DNA of 20,701 nt from a virus (IMGVR_UViG_3300001748_000040:1-20701), one strand, 5' to 3'; positions 6,632 to 12,137 are shown, numbered from the stretch's first letter. The notes: generated by a model from the sequence alone, not told the origin. Numbers and translations: made by a program.

Positions 6632-7229
6632 AAACAAATATAGATTTTACGACATGACGATACTCCTTTGGATCAATTTCAATAAATGACGAATACTTTA
6701 CTATCTTCTTATTATACTCGATCCAAATGAAATCGTCAACGTATTTATTGATCTTTTTCACGAATCCTAGCACTTTGTCTAGTATAATAAAAGACTCGAT
6801 TGATATATCTTCAGAGATGAGAAGTTTCAGAATTATTGGATGTTGTCCATCATCACACTGAAACACCTCATCAAACTGAAGATCATTCCGATCCATATAA
6901 TCACGAAGTTTACTCATATCTTCACGGAATGAATATTTAAGTGACTGGAACTTTCTCTTCCATTCGTTAAAGACTTGTTCAGCCTTGTCAGAAACAAGAC
7001 CTCCACTCCAATTATTATCCTCCTTGATTAGATTTGAAACGAAGAATGGAACAAGTTCCTTCTTATGCCTCCTTTCTATCTTCTCGAAGAAAAACTTGTC
7101 TTTACGTCTTAAAAAAGATTCCTCCTTTACTCTCAGTTTACCATTATATTTAAAGTAATCATAATCAGTCGTAAAATGACTTCTCAGCGCAAGATAAGTT
7201 TTATACGCATTGAAACCAGGAAACGACAT
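6630..7229 (-). CDS. 59: gp59 helicase loader
   Basis: The favoured product has 199 residues starting MSFPGFNAYKTYLAL. Matches to T4 gp59 (217 residues) run along the whole length: YxxYLAL near the start, DYFKYNGKLRV, RRKDKFFFEKIERR, ISNL-type VSNLIKEDNNW, then ISEDISIESFIILDKVL. gp59 loads the gp41 helicase onto gp32-coated DNA and binds gp32, encoded next. I place the start at 7229 because the sequence TGATG overlaps the gp33 stop with this ATG, a typical coupling. An in-frame ATG at 7247 would add six residues. Confidence 0.93.
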   Translation of the reverse strand: MSFPGFNAYKTYLALRSHFTTDYDYFKYNGKLRVKEESFLRRKDKFFFEKIERRHKKELVPFFVSNLIKEDNNWSGGLVSDKAEQVFNEWKRKFQSLKYSFREDMSKLRDYMDRNDLQFDEVFQCDDGQHPIILKLLISEDISIESFIILDKVLGFVKKINKYVDDFIWIEYNKKIVKYSSFIEIDPKEYRHVVKSIFV

Positions 7230-7444
7230 CACATGGGCAATCTGCATAATTTCTCTGTTAGTAAATTTAAATCACTAGCCTCTGATTCAATCTTCGCCTT
7301 GATAACTTTATTAATCATTTTAGCAACAGATTCAATCTCTACATTATTCTTTTCACAAAAATTGATAATTGCGTCAATATAAGATTCACCAGTTTCATAC
7401 ACAAAATCTTCAATTTCTTGATTGAACTTATTCTTATCAATCAT
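7229..7444 (-). CDS. 33: gp33 late-transcription co-activator
   Basis: A 71-residue protein, shorter than T4 gp33 (112). It aligns with the T4 core: ETGESYIDAIINFCEKNNVE here against EFGMSYLEATTAFLEENSIP in T4, followed by IKAKIESEASDLNLL against IEKIQSEAIDENLL. gp33 binds the RNA polymerase beta flap and the sliding clamp to activate late promoters. The N-terminal and extreme C-terminal extensions of T4 gp33 are missing; the T4 clamp-binding motif is at the C-terminus, so clamp contact may differ. It overlaps the upstream cupin gene by 4 bases (ATGA) and the gp59 ATG by one base. Confidence 0.9.
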   Translation of the reverse strand: MIDKNKFNQEIEDFVYETGESYIDAIINFCEKNNVEIESVAKMINKVIKAKIESEASDLNLLTEKLCRLPM

Positions 7445-7791
7445 TTCGAAATAATTCCTCCAGTATTCTTTCTTACAATATCTTCTGAGATTGCTTCAGC
7501 GTAATAGATTTCTAGTACCTCAGCATCTTCTACACATTCAAACCAATGATATTCACCCGGCTTCACTGTAGTGAAATTTCCTGGTCTTAGTTCTGTCTTA
7601 TCTGTATGATCATAATCATTCTTACGTACAAAAATATTCATTTTACCGCTAATACAATAGAATCCGTTCCACTTGTGTTTATGTAAATGTTCTGAACATT
7701 TATAACCAGACTTTGTAATGATTCTGTGAACTTCAATCATGGGAGTCACTAAAAGAGATTCTGTCTGACCCCAAACTTTACCATAAATCAT
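7441..7791 (-). CDS. Small cupin-fold protein
   Basis: A 116-residue single-domain cupin. Motif 1 is HLHKHKWNGFYCISGKMNIF (about 40-59) with two His and the conserved glycine turn; motif 2 is PGEYHWFECVED (about 87-98) with a His. Such proteins are sugar isomerases, epimerases or metal-binding regulators. Lying between kdsA and gp33 with 4-base overlaps on both sides, it is probably co-translated with kdsA. A role in sugar (Kdo or arabinose-5-phosphate precursor) metabolism is inferred from that pairing only; no substrate can be assigned. Confidence 0.82.
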   Translation of the reverse strand: MIYGKVWGQTESLLVTPMIEVHRIITKSGYKCSEHLHKHKWNGFYCISGKMNIFVRKNDYDHTDKTELRPGNFTTVKPGEYHWFECVEDAEVLEIYYAEAISEDIVRKNTGGIISK

Positions 7792-8582
7792 TTTTTAACC
7801 ACTCCATCAATTTCTAAAATTTTTTCTATTATTTCTGGAAAATCTTTTAATTTAATCATATTAGGACCATCACTCGGTGCATTATCAGGATCTGGATGGA
7901 CTTCCATAAAGAGTCCTGCTATTGATACAGCGGTAGCTGCATAAGCAATAACAGAAGCAAAACGTCTATCACCCCCACTTGAACCTCCCTGACCTCCTGG
8001 ATATTGTACGGCATGTGTGCAATCCATAATGACAGGTGCATATTCTTTCATCACTTCTAATGAACGCATATCAACAACGAGATTGTTATATCCAAATGTT
8101 GTACCTCGTTCAGTTAACATTACTTCATTATAACCAAAGGATTTTATCTTGTCAACTATATTTTTCGTTTCCCATGGAGATAAAAATTGTCCTTTTTTTA
8201 CATTCACAGGTTTACCAGTTTCGGCAGCTGATTTTAGAAGATCGGTTTGCCTACAGAGAAATGCTGGTATTTGAAGAATATCAGCATTAGTTACGGCACA
8301 TTGCCAAGATTCATGTACATCTGTTAATGTAGGTATACCTCTATTTCTTATTGAATCAAATGCATAATACGCACCATCAAAGTCTCCTCTGTATGAAGAG
8401 GATGATGTTCTATTTGCTTTATCAAAACTCATTTTAAAACAAAAGTTGACAGATAAATCGTCACAAATCTCTTTTAGAGTCTCTGCGATTTCCACTGCCA
8501 ACTCTTGATTTTCAAAAACGCACGGTCCAGCAATAATCGATAGTTTCTTATCGTTAGCGAGACTATTATAAAAATTATTCAT
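7788..8582 (-). CDS. kdsA: 3-deoxy-8-phosphooctulonate (Kdo-8-P) synthase, metal-dependent type
   Basis: A 264-residue complete KdsA, which condenses phosphoenolpyruvate with arabinose-5-phosphate to give Kdo-8-phosphate for lipopolysaccharide. Motifs include IIAGPC (16-21), FKMSFDKANRTS (49-60), IPAFLCRQTDLL (105-116), VKKGQF (128-133) and ERGTTFGYNNLVVD (158-171). C21, H190, E227 and D238 match the metal ligands of the Aquifex enzyme (C11, H185, E222, D233), while the Escherichia coli metal-free enzyme has Asn at the Cys position. No cytidylyltransferase or phosphatase partner is in the window, so the host must finish the pathway. The ATG overlaps the upstream sleB gene by 8 bases. Confidence 0.95.
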   Translation of the reverse strand: MNNFYNSLANDKKLSIIAGPCVFENQELAVEIAETLKEICDDLSVNFCFKMSFDKANRTSSSSYRGDFDGAYYAFDSIRNRGIPTLTDVHESWQCAVTNADILQIPAFLCRQTDLLKSAAETGKPVNVKKGQFLSPWETKNIVDKIKSFGYNEVMLTERGTTFGYNNLVVDMRSLEVMKEYAPVIMDCTHAVQYPGGQGGSSGGDRRFASVIAYAATAVSIAGLFMEVHPDPDNAPSDGPNMIKLKDFPEIIEKILEIDGVVKK

Positions 8583-9093
8583 AAAAAATATGCTTTCCTA
8601 TTCTAATTAATACCTTTTTATTTTTGCTCCATTTAGGTACGACATAATCCGCATGATAAAATCTAGAACCTCTTGTGAAGTCTTCTACATTAAAGTGTAG
8701 TAATGTATCTGCTATATTAATAGCTTTATACCAAGTTTGTAAATCTTTTGGTGTATCTGATTTACCGTCACAATACCAAGAAAATTGACACTTATATTTT
8801 ACTATTTTGTTGTTTATCTTTATTGCCTGATATACAACGTCGCAGATGTTATTAGGGAAATCTTTGTCTTTTACACGATTTAGAGTTACGAGACCAATAG
8901 CATATTGACCAATGATTTCTTCTCCTCTAGCTTCAAAGTATATGTTTTTAGCTAAACAGTTCAGACTATCTTTATCTACTTCGTGACTGTCAGCATTACC
9001 CGGCAATGTTGCCATAGATACAACAATAAGAATTAAGTAGACAAAACAAAAAATGATAAACTTTGCGATTCCCTCTTCGGAGAATTTAAACAA
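8575..9093 (-). CDS. SleB-family cell wall hydrolase with N-terminal membrane anchor
   Basis: A 172-residue protein of the SleB/CwlJ (Hydrolase_2) family. A hydrophobic segment at about 10-31 acts as signal or signal anchor. The catalytic domain begins with CLAKNIYFEARGE (46-58), with the family's conserved glutamate E54, then GQYAIGLVTLNRV, QFSWYCDGK and a C-terminal GSRFYHADYVVPKW. The family cleaves peptidoglycan, so this is the likely endolysin; export through the N-terminal segment could replace the need for a canonical holin-released enzyme. The start is TTG, with AAAGGA 7 bases upstream. It is the first gene of the operon running to gene 32 and begins shortly after the tmRNA. Confidence 0.88.
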   Translation of the reverse strand: MFKFSEEGIAKFIIFCFVYLILIVVSMATLPGNADSHEVDKDSLNCLAKNIYFEARGEEIIGQYAIGLVTLNRVKDKDFPNNICDVVYQAIKINNKIVKYKCQFSWYCDGKSDTPKDLQTWYKAINIADTLLHFNVEDFTRGSRFYHADYVVPKWSKNKKVLIRIGKHIFYE

Positions 9094-9173
9094 TGTTATA
9101 TCCTTTGATTGTTATAAGTGATTGGGCCCGTTATATGACAGGGTGGAACCCATACCCCGTGACTACAAGTCGA

Positions 9174-9215
9174 TTAAGCCGCTAGGCGGATATCCTCGAA
9201 GTGATTGTCATTTGC
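9174..9215 (-). other. ssrA: tmRNA tag reading frame
   Basis: From the likely resume codon GCA the frame reads ANDNHFEDIRLAA then TAA. The opening ANDN is usual for alphaproteobacterial tags and the LAA end is the usual ClpXP/ClpAP degron. The frame remains open upstream: an alternative resume codon GCT five codons earlier (preceded by ACTATAAAT) would give an 18-residue tag starting ANFNV. The 13-codon version fits known tags better. Confidence 0.85.
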
Positions 9216-9321
9216 AACATTAAAGTTAGCATTTATAGTTTTGGTCCGATACGCTGGTACCATGGCGTCTACCTCGATTTGATCTTTACTACGTCAGTCG
9301 AACCTAATATCACCCCCCGCA

Positions 9322-9388
9322 TAAGCATACCACAACAAACTCTTTCGTGTCTAGCAAGGTCTCATTACTAGAGACGGTGATATGCTTA
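9322..9388 (-). other. Excised intervening segment of the permuted tmRNA, closed by an 8-bp inverted repeat
   Basis: TAAGCATA directly after the acceptor CCA (9381-9388) pairs perfectly with TATGCTTA (9322-9329) just before the coding piece. The pair extends the acceptor stem in the precursor, so both mature ends can be cut from one long hairpin. Confidence 0.85.
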
Positions 9389-9442
9389 TGGTGGAGGTGA
9401 CGGGTACTGCCCCCGTGTCCTGAACGTTTATTCTATCTCCTC

Positions 9443-9592
9443 TCAGACGGTAGATTTAATATTTATATTATTCATCTCTAGACTCTTGACATAATCAAAT
9501 TCATCTGCAAGCCGGTCCAGATATTCTTCGTATTCCTCACGAATCTTAGGATATCGAAACGCTTCTTCATACAACTCAATAAGTTCAAACAT
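9443..9592 (-). CDS. Small acidic phage protein, unknown function
   Basis: A 49-residue ORF beginning MFELIELYEEAFRYPKIREE and ending NNINIKSTV. It is rich in Glu, Tyr and Arg and probably helical; I recognise no family. It lies about 30 bases after the early promoter at 9623-9651, which supports it as a real gene, although the ribosome binding site (GTGAGTGAATGTG) is weak. Its last codons contain a T4-type late promoter box (9460-9467) pointing into the tmRNA, so the 3' end of this gene doubles as tmRNA promoter region. Confidence 0.6.
   Translation of the reverse strand: MFELIELYEEAFRYPKIREEYEEYLDRLADEFDYVKSLEMNNINIKSTV
9460..9467 (-). promoter_or_regulatory. Possible T4-type late promoter for tmRNA
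   Basis: An exact TATAAATA on the minus strand lies about 25 bases before the estimated tmRNA 5' end, inside the coding sequence of the 49-residue gene (codons AAT ATA AAT ATT). Other copies of this octamer in the window lie inside unrelated genes, so chance is possible. If real, tmRNA would be made late. Confidence 0.45.
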
Positions 9593-9622
9593 CACATTCA
9601 CTCACTGTTTCATCATTTTTAT

Positions 9623-9651
9623 ATAATACAACAGAAATGAATTAATGTCAA
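9623..9651 (-). promoter_or_regulatory. Early sigma-70 promoter
   Basis: TTGACA (9646-9651) and TATTAT (9623-9628) with a 17-bp spacer. It lies upstream of the 49-residue gene and the tmRNA, so it could supply both in early infection. Confidence 0.8.
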
Positions 9652-9801
9652 CAAAAAAGTTGAAGAATTTGCCTCATCAACTAGAACATCCTTTCTATAA
9701 AAAAATGATGGCCACGATTTTTCCCCTCTTTCAGTACTCCATCTGCCATCCCTGCCGTACCTCACATAAATGAGCCTCAGCAGCACGGTGTTATTTATAT
9801 T

Positions 9802-9897
9802 TGGTACGCCCACCAGGATTCGAACCTGGACCGCTCCCTAATCTGGGGACCATATGCCGGATATAAGCCGGGTGTTCTACCGTTAAACTATGGGCGC
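9802..9897 (-). tRNA. tRNA with long variable arm, anticodon probably UAU (Ile)
   Basis: A 96-base tRNA with encoded CCA. Acceptor GCGCCCA pairs with TGGGCGT (one G-U), the D-stem is GTTT/GAAC, and the T-arm CCAGG TTCGAAT CCTGG is perfect. The anticodon arm CCGG CTTATAT CCGG has U33 and places TAT at 34-36, with a C-C mismatch at the base of the stem. About 26 bases lie between anticodon and T arms and include a TCCC/GGGA hairpin. A long variable arm normally marks Leu, Ser or Tyr tRNAs, so the assignment to Ile (AUA codons) is doubtful. Confidence 0.7.
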
Positions 9898-9902
9898 ATA
9901 TT

Positions 9903-9979
9903 TGGCGATCTCGGCAGGACTCGAACCTGCAACCTAGAGCTTAGAAGGCTCTTGCTCTATCCAATTGAGCTACGAGACC
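9903..9979 (-). tRNA. tRNA-Arg(UCU)
   Basis: A 77-base cloverleaf with encoded CCA. Acceptor GGTCTCG/CGAGATC has one G-U; anticodon arm AGAGC CTTCTAA GCTCT gives TCT; T-arm is GCAGG TTCGAGT CCTGC. It reads AGA and AGG, and AGA is common in the phage genes here. It is 5 bases from the next tRNA, so both probably come from one transcript. Confidence 0.95.
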
Positions 9980-9981
9980 AA

Positions 9982-10068
9982 TTAACAGTTCCAACACAAT
10001 TTCGAAATTGCGTATGCAAAGGGTAAAAATGATAACAAAACTAATATTACCATATACCAATTAATCAA
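9982..10068 (-). CDS. Putative tiny membrane protein
   Basis: A 28-codon frame, from a TTG overlapping the lipoprotein stop, reads MINWYMVILVLLSFLPFAYA and then ISKLCWNC. A start at the ATG at 10053 would give 23 residues. It is essentially one membrane segment. The overlap with the preceding lipoprotein gene suggests coupling, but the ribosome binding site is poor and the length is too short for confidence. Confidence 0.35.
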   Translation of the reverse strand: MINWYMVILVLLSFLPFAYAISKLCWNC

Positions 10069-10208
10069 GGCAATACTCTCTTTACGACTACATGTCCCAT
10101 CTCAAATGGTAGAGTTACCATATCATAAGCAATACCAATAGGTGTCAATGGTGTTACAGCACAAGCTGAAACCAAAAGACCAAGACTGATAACGATTACC
10201 TTTTTCAT
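10065..10208 (-). CDS. Small lipoprotein
   Basis: A 47-residue protein with a lipoprotein signal: MKKVIVISLGLLVSAC, with lipobox LVSAC and the modified Cys at residue 16. The mature part is about 32 residues (AVTPLTPIGIAYDMVTLPFE...). GAGGAA precedes the ATG, which overlaps the purS stop as ATGA. Small phage lipoproteins can act in superinfection exclusion or lysis (outer-spanin type), but there is no partner inner spanin visible, so the role is open. Confidence 0.7.
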   Translation of the reverse strand: MKKVIVISLGLLVSACAVTPLTPIGIAYDMVTLPFEMGHVVVKRVLP

Positions 10209-10426
10209 AGTTCCTCAATCACATAATTTTCCATTACTTCATTATATACAGACTTAGCAATGTCGTCAACTAAATTTTCATCACATTCAATATGGATAGT
10301 CTTACCGATTCTAACATTTTCAACCATATCATATCCCATAGATCGTAAAGCATTTGCTACTGCATCGCCTTGCATATCTTTGATACCGGGGCGAAGAGTT
10401 GTGGTGATCCTATATTTCTTTATCAT
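10205..10426 (-). CDS. purS: Phosphoribosylformylglycinamidine synthase subunit PurS
   Basis: A 73-residue protein matching PurS: YRITTTLRPGIKDMQGDAVA at the start, a middle resembling LRSMGYDMVENVRIGKTIHI, and an ending in NYVIEEL (family: NPVIEDY). PurS joins PurL and PurQ in the fourth step of purine synthesis and shuttles ammonia between them. Neither PurL nor PurQ is in the window, so the phage copy would act with host subunits, as proposed for cyanophage purS. It is slightly shorter than the usual 80 or so residues. The gene overlaps the upstream ORF by 17 bases and the lipoprotein gene by 4. Confidence 0.9.
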   Translation of the reverse strand: MIKKYRITTTLRPGIKDMQGDAVANALRSMGYDMVENVRIGKTIHIECDENLVDDIAKSVYNEVMENYVIEEL

Positions 10427-10724
10427 TTAGTTTTTCTCTAACCCAGTTAATCTTATAGTCAGTGGACCACTCGCTAAGATAAGCATTGTCTTTGTCGAAC
10501 AGATCCAACATTTCTTCTTCAGTGACAAGAGTGCTGTCTACAATATATTCGCCCATATATTTTTGAGAAAACTCTTCACATTCTTCCATACTCACTGTAT
10601 CTTTTGCCCATTCTTCCGGCCAACAAGGTTCATCAGGATTCAATTTCTGCAAATCATCTTTATGCATCACATAACGCATACGATGAGATGAAATACAGGT
10701 TACGACAACATAATCTTTACTCAT
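10410..10724 (-). CDS. Hypothetical acidic phage protein
   Basis: A 104-residue protein starting MSKDYVVVTCISSHRMRYVM, with a strongly acidic middle (EEWAKDTVSMEECEEF) and an ending in WSTDYKINWVREKLNDKEI. I recognise no domain. There is no signal peptide. It overlaps purS by 17 bases. Between it and the upstream gene there is only a 13-codon frame (MMPEETDWLGMDY) whose TAA abuts this ATG; that may be a translational link rather than a gene. Confidence 0.75.
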   Translation of the reverse strand: MSKDYVVVTCISSHRMRYVMHKDDLQKLNPDEPCWPEEWAKDTVSMEECEEFSQKYMGEYIVDSTLVTEEEMLDLFDKDNAYLSEWSTDYKINWVREKLNDKEI

Positions 10725-10766
10725 TTAATAATCCATTCCTAACCAGTCTGTTTCTTCTGGCATCAT

Positions 10767-11219
10767 TTAAACATCTTTCTTCTCCACCATTTCACCGTTA
10801 CGAACAACGTAGTGTTTAACTTCACACATACTTGACTTAATATAAGCACGACCTCCGTCTATCATATTGCCGTTCTCAAACCGTTTATAATCATGGCGAT
10901 GTGCGCTGTACTGTAGATTGCCATCACCATCTTCAACAAGCCCAAACTCTACAGATTCAATTCGATCTGCATTGGTAATCATAATTTGTGGCTTTTGTGT
11001 TACTCGTGTATCAACCATATTGTAATATAATCCAAAGTAATGGTTACCAAACTCAGGATGTGGAGTCTCTCTGTAAAAGATATCCATTGCCCATGCCTCA
11101 TAGCCCAGAGCACTTGTACACACATAGGTAACAGGAACACCATCTTTCTTAGTATAGTGTTCACAAATCTTGTCAGTATCAAATAGTGGTTCGTGTTTAA
11201 TCATCTTCTCCTCACTCAT
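10767..11219 (-). CDS. Hypothetical phage protein
   Basis: A 150-residue soluble protein, N-terminus MSEEKMIKHEPLFDTD, with an aromatic-rich middle (FGNHYFGLYYNM) and a C-terminus ending VRNGEMVEKKDV. No family is recognised and no catalytic motif stands out. AGGAGAAGATG-type spacing (GAGGAG) precedes the ATG and the start overlaps the upstream gene by 8 bases, so it belongs to the same operon as the small genes around it. Confidence 0.75.
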   Translation of the reverse strand: MSEEKMIKHEPLFDTDKICEHYTKKDGVPVTYVCTSALGYEAWAMDIFYRETPHPEFGNHYFGLYYNMVDTRVTQKPQIMITNADRIESVEFGLVEDGDGNLQYSAHRHDYKRFENGNMIDGGRAYIKSSMCEVKHYVVRNGEMVEKKDV

Positions 11220-11427
11220 CTACTACCCACGCATAATTGGTTGTAATCCAGTCCTCTAGGCAGTCTTCAAACGACCAGTTTTTGTCCACTTCTTCTTTAC
11301 CAAACTTTTTACACATCTTCTCATACCACCAAGGATAGTATTCTTTTCTGATATCATCCTCTGATACTGTTACAATAGACGTTCCTTCTCCTGGGTATGC
11401 CAGTTCATCATAAGAAAAATATCTCAT
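11212..11427 (-). CDS. Small acidic, tryptophan-rich phage protein
   Basis: A 71-residue protein, MRYFSYDELAYPGEGTSIV at the start and a C-terminal half with CLEDWITTNYAWVVDE. The pattern (D/E)CLEDW followed by an aromatic tail is familiar from other small phage ORFs of unknown function. The ATG overlaps the stop of the tRNA-bearing ORF upstream (ATGA) and its end overlaps the next gene by 8 bases, so it is translationally coupled on both sides. Confidence 0.78.
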   Translation of the reverse strand: MRYFSYDELAYPGEGTSIVTVSEDDIRKEYYPWWYEKMCKKFGKEEVDKNWSFEDCLEDWITTNYAWVVDE

Positions 11428-11813
11428 CCTCGCCTCTTTCCAGTGGTTGGATCATTAGCGTCTTCTTTAGATAGTACCTGTAGACCACCTTTGTTATACG
11501 CTTGACCGACAACATATTGAGAACTATACATCAGTTTTGTCTCTCTGTCAACTGATTTATTCGTTTGAATCGGTACAATTTTGTTACTGAGAGGAATTTG
11601 GTCGGGGATGCTGGATTCGAACCAACGACCTGACGCTCCCAAAGCGCCCGCTCTACCAGACTGAGCCAATCCCCGTTTATCTGCATGAACACCCATCTTA
11701 CGAAGCCATTTATCATGTTCGATATCGGCTTGTAATTGACGTTTGGTCTTTTTAGATTTACGTTTACGAGTGGATGTTGTTGTCATCCACGGTCCCACAA
11801 GATGCATACTCAT
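11424..11813 (-). CDS. Conserved phage protein whose gene contains a tRNA-Pro
   Basis: A 129-codon frame from an ATG preceded by GGAGATGAT. The N-terminal part (1-46) is basic, with RKRKSKKTKRQLQADIEHDK and then WLRKMGV. The C-terminal part (about 75-129) reads SNKIVPIQTNKSVDRETKL followed by MYSSQYVVGQAYNKGGLQV and resembles, from memory, a hypothetical protein of other phages. Between them, codons about 47-72 are the translation of the tRNA-Pro gene at 11599-11675, which is on the same strand and preserves the frame. Either the protein tolerates a tRNA-encoded linker or RNA processing destroys the message. If the frame is not translated throughout, this is two ORF remnants. Confidence 0.6.
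   Translation of the reverse strand: MSMHLVGPWMTTTSTRKRKSKKTKRQLQADIEHDKWLRKMGVHADKRGLAQSGRAGALGASGRWFESSIPDQIPLSNKIVPIQTNKSVDRETKLMYSSQYVVGQAYNKGGLQVLSKEDANDPTTGKRRG
11599..11675 (-). tRNA. tRNA-Pro(UGG)
   Basis: A 77-base cloverleaf with encoded CCA. Acceptor CGGGGAT/ATCCCCG is perfect; anticodon arm GGCGC TTTGGGA GCGTC gives TGG; T-arm is GTTGG TTCGAAT CCAGC. It lies entirely inside the reading frame 11424-11813 on the same strand. Confidence 0.95.
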
Positions 11814-11827
11814 ATCATCTCCAAAAA

Positions 11828-11901
11828 TGGTGCTCCCACACAGAATCGAACTGCGAATTGATGATTACAAATCAACTGTTATACCGTTTAACTATAGGAG
11901 C
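11828..11901 (-). tRNA. tRNA-Thr(UGU)
   Basis: A 74-base tRNA with encoded CCA. Acceptor GCTCCTA/TGGGAGC has one U-G pair; anticodon loop TTTGTAA gives TGT; T-arm is CGCAG TTCGATT CTGTG. The anticodon stem GTTGA/TCATC has one U-U mismatch, as phage tRNAs often do. It is 4 bases from tRNA-Asn. Confidence 0.92.
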
Positions 11902-11905
11902 GTAT

Positions 11906-11980
11906 TGGCTCCTGGAGAGGGATTCGAACCCCCGACCGGGCGGTTAACAGCCGCCAGCTCTACCACTGAGCTATCCAGGA
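11906..11980 (-). tRNA. tRNA-Asn(GUU)
   Basis: A 75-base cloverleaf with encoded CCA. Acceptor TCCTGGA/TCCAGGA is perfect, anticodon arm GGCGG CTGTTAA CCGCC gives GTT, and the T-arm GGGGG TTCGAAT CCCTC is nearly perfect. It is the first tRNA of the cluster, 9 bases after the small membrane-protein gene, so it is probably cut from the same early transcript. Confidence 0.95.
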
Positions 11981-11989
11981 ATAAATTCA

Positions 11990-12079
11990 TTAAGAGAACG
12001 CTACCATGTACATTAGGATAAGTGCCATCAGACAAGAGAAAGCAGTAAACTCGACCAACATCTTCAGAGCATTCAACAT
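11990..12079 (-). CDS. 29-residue hydrophobic membrane peptide
   Basis: The product is MLNALKMLVEFTAFSCLMAL followed by ILMYMVAFS, a single predicted membrane helix. AAGGAG lies 8 bases before the ATG and a strong early promoter lies directly upstream, so expression is likely even though the gene is tiny. Short hydrophobic early peptides can affect host membrane functions; the role here is unknown. Confidence 0.65.
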   Translation of the reverse strand: MLNALKMLVEFTAFSCLMALILMYMVAFS

Positions 12080-12108
12080 CGTTTCTCTCCTTCGTTCATC
12101 ATGTTTAT

Positions 12109-12137
12109 ATCATACCAAAAGAATTAATTTTTGTCAA
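12109..12137 (-). promoter_or_regulatory. Early sigma-70 promoter, cassette family A
   Basis: TTGACA (12132-12137) and TATGAT (12109-12114), 17-bp spacer. Promoter plus leader is nearly identical to 108-162. The -35 region also encodes the last codons (VDKN, stop) of the gene ending at 12124. Confidence 0.85.

Larger units (their letters stand above)
9118..9437 (-). ncRNA. ssrA: tmRNA, circularly permuted two-piece type
   Basis: Minus-strand order is acceptor piece, intervening segment, coding piece, as in alphaproteobacteria. The acceptor piece ends CACCTCCACCA (3' end at 9389) with a 5-bp T-stem ACGGG/CCCGT around an atypical GGCAGTA loop. The coding piece begins GGGGGTGATATTAGGTTCGAC (9317 down). 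GGGGGUG pairs with CACCUCC over 7 bp, including a G3-U70 pair, the alanine identity element. CUGACGU (9291-9297) pairs with ACGUUCAG (9420-9427) with one bulge, forming helix P2. The tag frame lies at 9174-9215. It rescues stalled ribosomes with host SmpB and alanyl-tRNA synthetase. The outer ends are estimates. Confidence 0.93.

Noticed and set aside
9792-9799. TATAAATA on the minus strand 2 bases after the long-arm tRNA
   Set aside because: No convincing gene starts directly downstream before the early promoter at 9623-9651. It could still be a late promoter, but support is weaker than for 401 and 9460.
9619-9813. A 64-codon minus-strand frame (…VRYGRDGRWSTERGEKSWP…) starting inside the tRNA
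   Set aside because: Only a GTG start within the tRNA, no ribosome binding site, and it runs through a consensus promoter. Its middle faintly resembles the 159-377 protein, so it could be a decayed relative, but I cannot support it as a gene. A 22-codon frame beginning MADGVLKEGKNR in the same region is equally weak.
10728-10769. 13-codon ORF MMPEETDWLGMDY between two genes
   Set aside because: Too short and without a clear ribosome binding site; more likely an intergenic coupling stretch.
9802-11980. Attachment site or prophage signal at the tRNA genes
   Set aside because: No integrase, no repeat of a tRNA 3' end, and the gene content is that of a lytic T4-like phage.
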